A DNA stretch of 27,155 bases from assembly GCA_000151295.1 (NCBI GenBank), contig GG745331.1:834071-861225 (forward strand), written 5' to 3'. Source of the stretch: Allomyces macrogynus ATCC 38327. Lineage: Eukaryota > Blastocladiomycota > Blastocladiomycetes > Blastocladiales > Blastocladiaceae. Position numbers and translations under genes: made by a program. The notes beneath the pieces are model-generated. The model saw only the letters and a list, made by a program, of their open reading frames with translations, ran no database searches and was not told where the DNA came from. Of this stretch, positions 8,880 through 19,048 are shown one piece after another (the stretch's first letter is position 1; each line of letters starts with the position of its first letter).

Positions 8880-10161
8880 ATGAACTTCACCGAACTCCTC
8901 CACCCGGCCTGCGCGCGCCTGTCGCCCAGTGAACTCGTTGCCCGCGCACCTCGCCAAATGTTCCCGTCGGCTGCTCCGCACGAGTCGATCCCGATGGAGA
9001 CCTACACGGCCGCCAAGGAGCACATTATCTCACTGCTCCCGGCCAACACGCTGCCGTCGGTCGGGATCGTGTGCGGGTCCGGCCTCGGCAAGCTCTACCA
9101 GCTGCTCGACGAGGCGATCTCGGTCGGGTACGACTCGATTCCCGGGTTTGTACGGTCTACGGGTACGTAGTCGCTGTTGTTCCGCGATCATGAGGCGTCG
9201 ATCGTTTTTGAACTGATCGTATCTGCGACTTCTCTGCGTTCGCAGTTGCCGGTCACGATGGTAAGCTCGTGTTTGGCAAGCTCGGCCAGCAGTACGTCGT
9301 GTGCATGGTACGCTCCTGCCCATCCTCGTCGCCTTTTTCGCGCGCAACGATCCAGGCTCACGATGCGTGCACGCAAACTTGCAGGTCGGCCGCTTCCACC
9401 CGTACGAGGGCTGGTCCATGGCGCAAGTGACGTTCCCGATGCGCGTCATGGCCTTGCTCGGCATCAAGTTGCTCATTGGTACGCTTTGCATTGCTCGCGC
9501 GATTCTCGACATTTTCTGCCCCACCATTCTCACCCGCAATTCTTTTCCACCATCACCAGTCACCAACGCGGCCGGCGGTCTCGACCCGACCTTCAATGTG
9601 GGCGACATGATGGTCTTTGAAGACCACATTGCTCTGCCCATGATCGCCGGCAACAACCCGCTCGTGGGCCCGAACCTCGCTGAATTTGGTCCACGGTTCC
9701 CGCCGACCTCGGACGCGTACCCGCGCGCCTACCGTGCACACGCCTTCCGCACGGCGGCCAAACTCGGTCTGCTGGACCGCACGCACTCGGGCGTCTACTG
9801 CTTTGTCTCGGGCCCGCAGTACGAGACGCGCGCCGAATGCCGCCTTCTGCGGTCGATTGGCGGGGGTGCCGTCGGGATGTCGACCGTGCCGGAGTGCGTG
9901 ATCGCGCGGCATGCGGGAGTCGCCGTGCTCGGGATTTCGCTGATCACGAACAAGGTCGTGGGACGTCGCGAGGACGACGTCAAGGCTGAGGTCGTGCGTG
10001 AACTTGCCGGGGAGGTGAAGGTCGAGGAAGTCGTGGACGAAAAGGCGTCGCACGAGGAAGTGCTCAAGGCGTCGACGGATTTCGCGGCCAATGTGCTCTC
10101 GCTTGTCAAGACGGTGGTCGAGGAGTTGCATACGGTGCCCGAGTTCAACACGGCCAAGTAG
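8880..10161 (+). CDS. PNP1: Purine nucleoside phosphorylase
   Basis: Exons 8880-9162, 9246-9307, 9385-9478 and 9560-10161 give 346 residues (human PNP has 289). The enzyme splits inosine and guanosine with phosphate into base and ribose-1-phosphate in purine salvage. Visible trimeric-PNP motifs are the phosphate loop 'GIVCGSGLGKL', 'GRFHPYEGW' (His and Tyr of the active site), 'VTNAAGGLDPTFNVGDMM', the purine pocket 'GPQYETRAECRLL' with its Glu, 'VGMSTVPE', and 'SLITNKV' with the base-binding Asn. The helix 'SHEEVL' supplies the ribose-binding His. About 20 more residues than in human PNP separate that Asn and His. Intron donors are GTACGT, GTACGC and GTACGC. The chosen ATG has context CACCATGA. 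The frame is also open upstream to 8508, with an Arg/Ser-rich extension. It is followed in the same direction by ORC2. Confidence 0.95.
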
Positions 10162-10469
10162 AGCTGATGGCTGATGGTTTTTAGCTGTTGGATTTGGGGG
10201 GTGGCCGGCCGCACCGCGCGCGTCGTCGCTGACTGAACCGTCGCGCCTTGCATTTTTTGTTCGTTCTTTCTCGCTGGTGGTGGGTGGGGGGTTGCGCATT
10301 GATGGTTGCTGGCTGCTTGTAAATACATGACCCGAGTGCTGCTCAACCGTGGTTTGTAAGGAAGTTGCTGTCGATGTCGGCTCGTTGTCAAGTTGATGGC
10401 CAGACGCGACGTGATCAGCAGGGCCGATCAATTCACTTTCGATTTTCGCAACGACCGAGCCGGCCAACG
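10162..10469. other. Intergenic region between PNP and ORC2
   Basis: 308 bases between two genes transcribed in the same direction. They hold the PNP 3' end and the ORC2 promoter. 'TGTAAATACATGA' at about 10318 is the most AT-rich spot. No gene or clear TATA box is seen. Confidence 0.5.
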
Positions 10470-12401
10470 ATGCCGCCCAGAACCCCACGACAACCCGCAA
10501 AGCGTTCGGCCGCCACGACGCCCGACAATGCCGCGACCAACAGGACGCCCACGACGGCCAAGACGCCAACGACCGTCAAGCCGCGCCGGTTCGATATTGG
10601 CCTGACCGACACGGGTCCGAAGTCGACCTCCTCGAGCGACGCTGCCGCACGAGCCGCTACCCCACAACGACCCGAGGACTTGCGGTTCGAGGACGAGGGC
10701 GACGAACTCGAGTGGGACTTTCGGTACAAGCGGCAAAAGACGACGCATGTCCCCGCCGACGCCGACGGCGACGTGGAAGACGACCTGGACGCAACACCAC
10801 GACCGCAACCACCCGCCGCTGCCGCGCCCGTCGCGCCGTCACGGCAAGGGTTTGCCGTGACCCGGTCCTTGACGACGGCCAGGTCGAACATGATGAAGGT
10901 GGCCGCGGATCTGGCCGAAAGTGTCGCAGCGACCACGTCGCCTGCGCCTGCGCCTGCACCGACGGCACCGACACAGGCAAGGACGCCCAAGGCCACGACG
11001 CCGACACGCAGTGCCGCGGCGGCGCTTGCAGCCATGGCCTCGCCGTCGCTCGCCATGACGCGGCCACTTTCGCGCACGGGCGCGGTCCTGGGCTCCCCGG
11101 CATCTCCGACGCCCGCACGAAAAACGTCGGCACGGCACCGTGCGGCCACGCCCGCCAAGCCCGCGAATGCAGCGGCTCGATTGTCGACGGCTGCATCGCG
11201 CGCGAAGACGCCACGACGCACGGCAGCGGCGGCGGCGAGTGACGACGAGGTGGTCGAGAGCGGTGCCGAGGAGGAAGAGGAAGAAGACGAGGACGAGGAC
11301 GACGACGGCACCGTGGACCCGTCCATCTCTCTCCTCGACCGCGCACGCCAACTCGACCATGCCTGGGAACAGAACGAAGGCGACGGGATCCTCTCGCTCT
11401 TCTTCGAGTCCCAGACGGGCGGGTCGAAAACGTCCGACAACACGCTCGCGTCGCTCCCGCAACTCGCGCACCAGGAATACGTGTCGCTTTTGCACTCGAT
11501 CCCCGTGCGGTCCGCGCCCGCGATCGCGCACCTGCAGGACCTGCACGTGCAATGCTTCCCGCAGTGGCGATTCGAGCTGCACGAAGGGTACAACCTCCTG
11601 TTTTTTGGCGTCGGATCGAAACGCACGCTCGTCGACCGGTTCGTGCACGAGGTCCTCGCACACGACGGTGACGTCGTGACCGTGGCGGGTTTTCATCCAC
11701 TGTGTTCCGTCAAGTCGGTCCTCTCGACTTTGTCCCGCGCGCTGGAATGCGCGTCCCCAGCGACATTGCACGACCACGTGGCCGCTGTCGCCGCAGCGCT
11801 TGACGACCGCGAGGGCCCGTTGTTCCTGGTCGTGCACAATATTGACGCGCCGGGTCTCCGCGCGGACCGCGCACAGACGACGCTCGCGCATTTGGCGAGC
11901 CACGCGCGCGTCCGTGTCGTGGCGACCGCCGACCATATTCACGCGGCGCTGCAGTGGGACTACCTAAAACTCGCGCGATTCAATTGGCTCCCGCACCATG
12001 TGGCCACGTTTGCGCCGTACCACGTCGAAACAGCATTTGAGAACACGCTCATGGTGAAGCCGGGCGTCGTGACCGCGCAGTCGGCACGGACCGTGCTGCA
12101 GTCGTTGCCGCCCAATTCGCGCGAGTGTTTCCGCATTTTGGCTACGCACGCGCTCGGTAAGGGCGACCAGGATGCGGGTGGGGCAGGAGCAGCGCCGGCG
12201 GCGGCGGGGATGTCGTACCAGGCGTGGTTCAGCCGGTGCCGCGAGCAGTTTCTGGTCTCGGAAGAGGCCAATTTCCGCACGATTGTGACCGAGTTCAAGG
12301 ATCATCAGATGGTCGCGACGAGGCGCGTCGAGGGGGTCGATGTGCTCGCGATCCCTTTGCCCCCGCAGGCAATCGAGTCGGTGCTCGAGTCAATGGGCTG
12401 A
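10470..12401 (+). CDS. ORC2: Origin recognition complex subunit 2 (Orc2)
   Basis: One exon, 643 residues. The start ATG at 10470 ('MPPRTPRQPAKR') is preferred over an in-frame ATG at 10365 because the upstream 35 codons look like leader. Residues 1 to about 280 are disordered and rich in Ala, Thr, Pro and Lys, with many T-P and S-P sites and an acidic run 'EEEEEEDEDEDDDG' near 265-280. The Orc2 core begins about 283 ('SLLDRARQ'). Its degenerate AAA+ P-loop is 'NLLFFGVGSKRTLVDRF' at about 373-390, the family hallmark in place of a true Walker A. 'VVHNID' near 453 is the Walker B-like strand. The C-terminal winged helix is about 543-640. Orc2 is part of the nuclear ORC that marks origins and loads MCM. 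It ends tail to tail with the next gene, 182 bases away. Confidence 0.92.
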   Translation: MPPRTPRQPAKRSAATTPDNAATNRTPTTAKTPTTVKPRRFDIGLTDTGPKSTSSSDAAARAATPQRPEDLRFEDEGDELEWDFRYKRQKTTHVPADADGDVEDDLDATPRPQPPAAAAPVAPSRQGFAVTRSLTTARSNMMKVAADLAESVAATTSPAPAPAPTAPTQARTPKATTPTRSAAAALAAMASPSLAMTRPLSRTGAVLGSPASPTPARKTSARHRAATPAKPANAAARLSTAASRAKTPRRTAAAAASDDEVVESGAEEEEEEDEDEDDDGTVDPSISLLDRARQLDHAWEQNEGDGILSLFFESQTGGSKTSDNTLASLPQLAHQEYVSLLHSIPVRSAPAIAHLQDLHVQCFPQWRFELHEGYNLLFFGVGSKRTLVDRFVHEVLAHDGDVVTVAGFHPLCSVKSVLSTLSRALECASPATLHDHVAAVAAALDDREGPLFLVVHNIDAPGLRADRAQTTLAHLASHARVRVVATADHIHAALQWDYLKLARFNWLPHHVATFAPYHVETAFENTLMVKPGVVTAQSARTVLQSLPPNSRECFRILATHALGKGDQDAGGAGAAPAAAGMSYQAWFSRCREQFLVSEEANFRTIVTEFKDHQMVATRRVEGVDVLAIPLPPQAIESVLESMG

Positions 12402-12534
12402 TTGCTGCTTTCTTGTCGATCAATACCATTGTAACAGTTTATTGAGCGACTTTGCTGTCGTCCTGACCTTGAACCGCACACGGAACCGCGAGCACACAAA
12501 TATATTTCGGAAAAATCACATCAACGGCACCAGT

Positions 12535-12549
12535 CCCCCCCCCCCCCCC
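12535..12549. repeat. C15 homopolymer between convergent genes
   Basis: Fifteen C residues in the 182-base spacer between the ORC2 stop and the stop of the minus-strand gene, so it lies in the 3' region of one or both transcripts. Confidence 0.93.
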
Positions 12550-12583
12550 ACCTCGCCAGTCCCCCTCACGTCCATAACCGCGA

Positions 12584-15024
12584 TTACGGCACGACCAAGT
12601 TGACGAGCGACGGCTGCTCTGTGGCCAGCACCGACGGGCTCGTCGAGGCGCTTCGGTTGCCGTTCACATTGCTCGCCGATCGTGCTCGCGACGATGGTGA
12701 GCGCGGCAACGGCAATGTCGATCCCGTCCCCAACAACCCGCCACCACCACCACCACCACCAGCCGTCCCCGGACCAGACCCCGCTGGTGCCGTCGCTCCC
12801 GTCGCACCACGCGCCGCCCCGCCATCGCCCGCCGCCCCTGCACCACTCGCACCTGCACCACTTGCACCCGCCGCTGCCGCCGCGGCCGCCGTGGTAACCA
12901 TCTGCCCCGACGACTCGATCGCATCCAAGTAATCAAGTTCCGAGATGCCCATATGGTGCCTCAAAAATTTGAGAATTTTCTGCACCTCGTCCTTCATAAA
13001 CTCGTGCGCCGGCACGAGTTTCATGAGCCGGATAAACTCGAGTTTGTCGAGCGGGACCCCGTCGCCAATCAAGGCACGGACGCGGCCGAGCAACAGGTGC
13101 TCTGACGGACTGAGCTGTTTCTTGAGCCCGTTGCTGAAAACAACACGGATCAGATCGTTGTACCATGGGTGCGCGCGTAATATGCGCGTGCGCTCTTGCA
13201 CGCGCTGCACGGTCGCGTTGGTGCGCATGTGGTCGAGGTCGGTCGAGCAGATGCCGTTCTGGAAGATGCGAGGGGAGGGGGTGAGATGCGGGAAGGGGGA
13301 CGGGGAAGGGTAGAGAAGGTTCTGGGGACGTACCACGCCGACTTCAAACGCCTTGTACTTTTGAATGATGACCGACTGCCGCTGCCGCTCGCCACGGTCG
13401 AGTTCCTCGGCGAGCGCCACGGCCAGCCGCTGGCGTTCCTTGTTGAACCCGGTTCGCATGGTTTGAAGCTTCACCAAATCAAGTCAGTCGTCGCTCCTTT
13501 GCCAAAAAAAGACAACCCAAAGCAAGCAGCCGTACCGTCGCTTCCGGATTCGGAATCGGCGCGCGCTGCACCGACAGCGCCTGCTCGAGCTCGTCGGGCG
13601 TCATATGTTTCGGGTCGCGCTCCAAGCTGCCCGCCCCACCCGAATCGTCGAGACTATGGCTCGCGGTCGCTGCCGTCGTGGGCGTCGCGGGTGTGGCTGG
13701 CGTCACCGCCGTCCCCGCCGACCCGACACGCACCAGGTCGCTATCTCCGTCGGCGCTGTCGCCATGGTGCGTCGCATTATTGAGTTGCCGGAGATAGTAC
13801 CCCATTTTCTCGCGGTCGATCTTGTCGGGCGTCCAGTCGAGGTAGGTGCCCGTGACTTTGTCCTTTTGCGATTGCAGCAGTTCGCGCTCGCGCTCGGCGA
13901 TCTTGCGCGGGTCTTCCATGGTGCGCGTGATGTGGATGCCAAACTAGGGGCGTGAAGAGGTGGTGAGCGAGGGAAAAACGGGTGGAGGAGCAGCGACAGC
14001 CACCGCACCTTGACCATCTGCAGTCGCGACTTGGACAGCGTGACGCGCTCGCGCAGCTTCTCGAACCCGTCCTGGCACAACGTCTCGACAGGCACCTGCG
14101 CCGATTTTTCGCGCGCCGTGAGCGGCTGGCTGGCGCCGGGCCGGCCGTTCGGGTGGGTCGCGTGTCGTCGACTGGATACTGATGATGTTAGTTGGGGTTA
14201 GAGGGCGGCACCGACAAGATGCGGGGGACGCGTACTGGTTGGTTTTCGGCTTGTTCACTCGGACGTTCAAGGCCGTCGAGACCAGGTCCTCGACGTGCAG
14301 AATCGGCTCGCCTACGAAAACGACAGTTACTGGTCAGAAGCGGCGCACGAGCAACGAGACTAATCCTCGATTGCGGTACTGACCAAGCGGCTTGTAGGCT
14401 TCGCGCGTGGAGCTGTTGAACCCGGTGGCCATGACTTGCTGTATGAAAAGATCACATTACAGTGAGCCTCGCGAACCATCTCCGCCTCCCAGAAACACCC
14501 ACACATACCTGCCGTCGTCGCTCGCGCTCCATAGCCAGCACCTTGCTATCCTTGGTAATAATCCGCGACGTCGTCCTTGTCTGCACCTTTTCCGCCATGT
14601 ACTGCTCGACCGCCCCGCGCTCTCCACTGCCACCCCCCGCGGCCTTGACGGCCTCGTGGTGCTGCGCGACCGTCTGGTCCGGCAACAACTGCGTCGGGAA
14701 AATCGCGTGCTTGATGTAGGCGAGCGTGCCCGGCTCGCGGTCGTTCGTGCGCGCATGGTGCACGTGGTGGAACGATAACGTATGGAATTTGGTTTTCGTG
14801 TGCGCGGCGGGCGCGTGCGCTGCGGTCGCGGTCGCCGCCGCTACTGGGTGGGTGGGGCCCGCGGCGAGCAGACTGTCGTCGGTCATCGAATCGGACACGG
14901 TGCCCGGCCGGTCCGTGGCGGTGACATCGGGTGGCGGGATCGCCGAGGGGGAGCGCCGCACGGACGGAGGGCGAGTGACGGGGCCGAGCGACGCGGCGCC
15001 CGATGGCGTGTTCGGGCGCGTCAT
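12584..15024 (-). CDS. Unrecognised 675-residue protein, helical with disordered ends
   Basis: I do not recognise the family. Seven minus-strand exons: 14509-15024, 14384-14438, 14236-14311, 14009-14171, 13536-13943, 13334-13468 and 12584-13258, summing to 676 codons with stop. Introns are 70, 72, 64, 65, 67 and 75 bases, and the splice sites keep charged helical stretches continuous, which supports one real gene. Residues 1 to about 75 are Ser/Pro/Thr/Ala-rich. Next comes 'FHTLSFHHVHHARTNDREPG', a helical part with 'EKVQTRTTSRI', then 'TAREKSAQVPVETLCQDGF' and 'GTYLDWTPDKIDREKMGYYL'. A conserved-looking helical block follows at about 455-560 ('HPWYNDLIRVVFSNGLKKQL', 'KLVPAHEFMKDEVQKILKFL'). 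The tail is Ala/Gly/Ser-rich low complexity. There is no signal peptide or membrane segment. It shares a 712-base divergent promoter region with the CFAP20DC-like gene. That is suggestive of, but does not show, a flagellar role. Confidence 0.75.
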
Positions 15025-15736
15025 GGCGGGTGCGGGGCGAGTGCAAACGGCTCAAGGGTGCGTAGGTGGAGAAATCGGGTTGTTAGCAGGGTGCCGCGCG
15101 ACGGCGGCACTCGGCGCCGTCGGGAGTCGATGCGTCCACTGCGTGCACGAGAAAGCAAGTCACTAGAGCTACGCGGATCCAGAGTACTGCAAGCGGGCGG
15201 GGGCGGCAGGAGACGTTGAAGGCTGGGGATCACTAGTCGGCTCAGGAACTGGCGGCGACTTGACGTTGACCGTCGACCGCAAGCTTGCAGCAGGCTGCAG
15301 GTGCTCGACGTTATGGTTCTCGATCAGGCAGGTCCCGAGGGTCGCGAATTGCTGGAGCAAAGGAGACGGCAGTGTATTGCATGCAGTCTGGACGCCTTCC
15401 TGGAGGCCATCTTGATGCTCGGCGCTGTCGCCAACGTCGCTGGCTGGCTTGAATGGCGACGAGTTCGAGCGTGGCGATATTTGCGAAATATCACACACAT
15501 GACCGCGTCTTTGACGTCGCAGTTTATTAGTTTCCGCTTTCTCTTCGTCCGCGACCAACAGCAAGTATCGCCTGCTGGCGCCCAGACAGCTTCAACTCCT
15601 TGCAAACGCTTCCAGAAGCCAGCCGAACCCGCTGCAGCTCGTGATCCGGCCAGGCGCTCCGCGCCGCCAGAGAAGACCCGAAGACCCCGACGTCGCGCGA
15701 AGGCCCACGATTTGATATTTTGGACCATTCAACACC
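15025..15736. promoter_or_regulatory. Divergent promoter region between the unknown gene and CFAP20DC-like
   Basis: 712 bases between two start codons that face away from each other, so both promoters must lie here. The middle (15480-15560) is AT-richer, with 'GCAGTTTATTAGTTTCC' near 15519. I found no clear TATA box. Open frames within it do not look coding. Confidence 0.5.
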
Positions 15737-17663
15737 ATGTCCTCCAGCCTTGCCCCGCTCTTCAAGGTGTGCCGCAATCGATTACGAAACAGACGATGAC
15801 CAGCTCCTTGATGCTGAGCCTCCCGTCACCTCTCGATCCAACCGACTAGGGCCTGCCCCACGTCGCGCTGCTCTCCAATCAAGGCTCGTCTCCGCTTGCA
15901 CAATGGTCGGTTGTCGCAAGCACGGGTCGCCCTCTGTCGGACCAGCTCTCGCATCACGTCAAGCGCGTCTACGAGCGCGACCTCAAGGGCTACTGCATCC
16001 ACGTGGGGTCGCAGTCGATCAAGCTCGAGTACTCGTGCAAGGGTACAGGCTCGAAGGTTGAGCAAATCTGGCGAGCGAACGTGAACTGACTGGGCGAGAT
16101 TCATCGCAGGCGCCTTGCACCCGTATTTGGCTCTCCAGATGTGGGTTCCGCACGATTGCAAAAAGCTGACTATTGAATTGGGGTACGGACCTCTTGGTTG
16201 CTGCGTGTCTTTTCGAGTGACGACTGATCCGTCGTCTCTTGCTGGTAATTAGTGTCGTCGATGTGATGGGTTCGACCAAGACGAGCAGCAAGCGGCGACT
16301 CTTTCTGTCGACCGTGACCAAGGAGCCCAAAACGACGCCGCTCCATGCCCTGATCCCCATTGATTCGCTCATTCCACGCGACACGGTACGTCCCGACTGC
16401 ACACTCTGTGTCTCTCCACCGGTTTTCCTTGCTCGCGCTCACCGACCTCTCCCCGCCCTCCAGTGGACCACGCTCCTCATCGACCTCAACGACATCATCT
16501 CCTCCCTCTACCGCAACTGCACGTTCCGCACGCTCGACTTCATCTCGATCCAAGGGGACAATATCAAACTGCGCACGATCCTCACGCTCAAGGACGTGCT
16601 GGCGCCCTCCTCCACCCCGTCCAGCACCGTCCCGGGCACCCCGACCTCCGAGCTCGCCGCCGAAGCCACGACCCGCGCGGACCTCTTCTTCCAGCACGTG
16701 ACGGCCGCCGAACTCGACACGAACGTGTTCCCTAAACAATTTGCGTTCCCTTACACACTCGCCAGCCCGGCATGGACGCTCGTGCGCGGCACCCCCGCCA
16801 AGTGCACACAGCTCGCGACGCGCCTGAAAAAGACCGATTCGGGCATGTCGATTTCCGAAACGCCCACGACGGCAACCCCAGCGGACCCGGCCGCCGCACA
16901 ATTGCACGCGGCGCTCGCGAGGATCGACCTTGCGTCGCGCCGCCGTGGAGGGCTGTCGCGGATGAACTCGACAACGAGCGTCGGGTCCGGGATCCCGCTC
17001 CCGCCACCGACCGCGTCCGCGGCAACGTCGACCGCAGCGGCGCCGCCCGCGTCCCTGCCTGCCGGTTGGGGCCCACGGATCCGGTCCCGTCCACCGAGTT
17101 CCGGAATTTCGCCGCCGAGCGCTGCTGCACGGCGGTCGCCCGCGACGACGGCGACGACGGGCCGGATTGCGCTCGCGCCGCTGGCGCCGCTCGCGCACGC
17201 ACCCGCGGTTCCGCGCATGTCGCCTGCCGCGACTGTGACACCGCCGGCACCCGCTGTACACGACGACGAGTTTGACCGCGAGGTGATGCTGGTCGTGCGG
17301 CACGCGACGGCCAAGCGCGGCGCGAGTGCGGGGAGTGTACGGTCGCAGTGGAGTGCGCACGCGCCGGCGGCTACGGCGGCGGCAGCGGCGGGGGGTGGAC
17401 ATGTGCCGTTGGCTGTGGACGAGTACGAGAGCGAGCCCGAAGACATGGATGATAACGAGGAGGACGACGTGCATGCGGTTGGGTTGTCGCCGCACAAGAC
17501 GATCCAGACGAGAACGGCGGATGCGGTGGTGGAGAGTGACGAGGAGAGCGTGGAGCTCGTGTTTGATGCGCAGCTCAACTGCTACTACGATCCGGCCACG
17601 GGCAAGTACTACAATGTCATGGGGGACGAGACCGAAGAGGTCGTGGGTGGGGCCAGTGCGTGA
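15737..17663 (+). CDS. CFAP20DC: CFAP20-domain protein, CFAP20DC/C3orf67-like
   Basis: Exons 15737-15766, 15850-16042, 16110-16182, 16253-16385 and 16464-17663 give 542 residues. Residues 1 to about 185 match the CFAP20-like domain of CFAP20DC: 'FKGLPHVALLSNQGSSPLAQW', 'LALQMWVPHDCKKLTIELG', 'SKRRLFLSTVTKEPKTTPLH', 'WTTLLIDLNDIISSLY' and 'GDNIKLRTILTLKD'. A long disordered Ala/Pro/Thr/Ser linker follows, then an acidic stretch. The C-terminal motif near 507-526, 'LVFDAQLNCYYDPATGKYY', also occurs in animal CFAP20DC. CFAP20 itself is an inner-junction axoneme protein. The exact role of CFAP20DC is not settled, but its distribution follows cilia. The first donor, GTGTGC, is weak, so exon 1 is the least certain. 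Intron 4 is 78 bases and has no in-frame stop. Confidence 0.85.
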
Positions 17664-17932
17664 AGGGTCGGCCGCTGGGCGGCCTCGTTCGTTCGGGGTG
17701 GAGAAGATGCGGGACTTGAGGCAGATGGGGGCGGGATTGGGGTGTACGACTTTGCATTCTTTATTGATTTTTCTTCAATCAAATGAAGATGTGGTGGAGA
17801 CGACCAAGAAAGAAGCGGAAACATCTGCCAAACCATTCCACGTTAAACACTTTGTGAAGACACCCACAACAAAAGAGAACGCGCGACATGGAATCGAGAC
17901 CAGTTATCTTTGTTTCAAATCAGGGTAGTATA
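17664..17932. other. 3' region of the CFAP20DC-like gene
   Basis: AT-richer than the gene, with 'TTCTTTATTGATTTTTCTTC' near 17758 as likely 3' UTR and end-processing sequence. No gene is seen. Confidence 0.45.
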
Positions 17933-18465
17933 CTCACAACATCCACTTGGAGAGCGGCCCGTGACCGGCAGGAGCTCTTTTCCGGTCATGTGTTTGGAAC
18001 ACCGGCACTATAGCTGCCAACGATCAGGAACCCATCCCTACCGATGACAGCCCGCATACTCGGCCACGAGTCTACTCTCTCCCAATGTATTCAAGAGTTC
18101 AAAATGATGAACGGTGGGTGAACCGAAATCTGGGCGACAGGGTCGGGTTGGCCAAGCGTGATTGCGCGAGGCGGGATCAAGGGCCCAGTCCCCTCCTCAC
18201 AAGGCCGCCATAGGAGCCTGCGCACACCAAACAACACCACGTCGCTATTCATCAACGTCGTCAGAGCGCGTATCGGCGAGACTGGACATGGTTGCGTCGG
18301 GTAGTGGTCGAACTGGGCGTCCTGAATCACTGGCATTTCGTCATATTGGCTCTAAACATCGATCCATCGCGATTGCAGCAAGTTGCGGTCCATATTCACG
18401 GTTGGAAACAGATTGCTGGCGATCGCCCGCGCAGCTCATGGCAGCACGGATTGACTCAAATCGAC
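17933..18465 (+). repeat. Dispersed repeat, copy B (left arm of an inverted pair)
   Basis: Begins 'CTCACAACATCCACTTGGAG' as copy A does, and follows it through 'AGAGCGGCCC', 'CAGGAGCTCTTTTC' and 'GAGTCTACTCTCTCCCAAT'. The later part ('GATTGCAGCAAGTTG', then 'GGAAACAGATTGCTGG') matches copy C in reverse complement. There are many stops and shifts in all frames. The inner end is approximate. Confidence 0.7.
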
Positions 18466-18483
18466 TCAAATCCAAGAGGGCTT

Positions 18484-19048
18484 CATGACGTGAATGCGCG
18501 TGTTGAAACTGTAATCACCCATGTCCCACAACGGCTGCCGTCGATCAGCAATCCAGTTCCAGCCATTTCCATCACGAAAGTCTACAACTTGCTGCAGTCG
18601 CAGGTAATCAATTCTTCGAGTGGGTAAAATGAGCTGCCAGCGACTGAGGCCGCCCATCTCGCCCGTTTCCCGAGACCACCAGGTCGAAACCGACAAGCCG
18701 AGCCCCGACAACGTTGACGGATGGCGACCAGCAGGTGTTGTGGTGGTTGTTGAACCAGCGTCGGCCGTCCGAGGAGGCGGCAGCACACTTTGATCTCGCC
18801 TCGTTTCCTTCATGCGTGAGCGACCAGATGTTGTCGCCCAGACTGTGATCCACCTACTGTTCATGATACCGTGCTCCTCAAGAAATTGGGATAGAGTAGA
18901 CTCGTGGCCGAATATGCGAGCTGTCGTCGTTGGGCGCTGTCCTCCCGCTGATGCTGTATTCGCGACGGTACTTGAACGCGAGACCCGAAGTGTGGCTCCG
19001 GTTGGCTTCATTGTCGGGCCAGGATACCTGTCCTAGTGGAGAAGTGAG
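18484..19048 (-). repeat. Dispersed repeat, copy C (right arm of an inverted pair)
   Basis: Read on the minus strand, it starts near 'CTCACTTCTCCACTAGGAC'. It then shows 'GAGTCTACTCTATCCCAATT', 'ATCATGAACAGTAGGTGG', 'AACGAGGCGAGATCAAAGTG' and 'CTGCAGCAAGTTG', in the same order as copies A and B. The frame 18466-19011 (181 codons) is open through most of it, so this copy is the least damaged. Its outer end is the weakest match. Confidence 0.68.

Noticed and set aside
10433..11942. Long open frames on the minus strand across ORC2
   Set aside because: Antisense to the low-complexity ORC2 N-terminus; composition mirrors the repeats of the sense strand.
16170..17578. Minus-strand frames of 275-441 codons across the CFAP20DC-like gene
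   Set aside because: Antisense shadows of a GC-rich exon. The sense protein has clear family similarity at both ends.
17933..19048. CRISPR array or tandem repeat
   Set aside because: The repeats are long, diverged, few in number and inverted, and the genome is eukaryotic.
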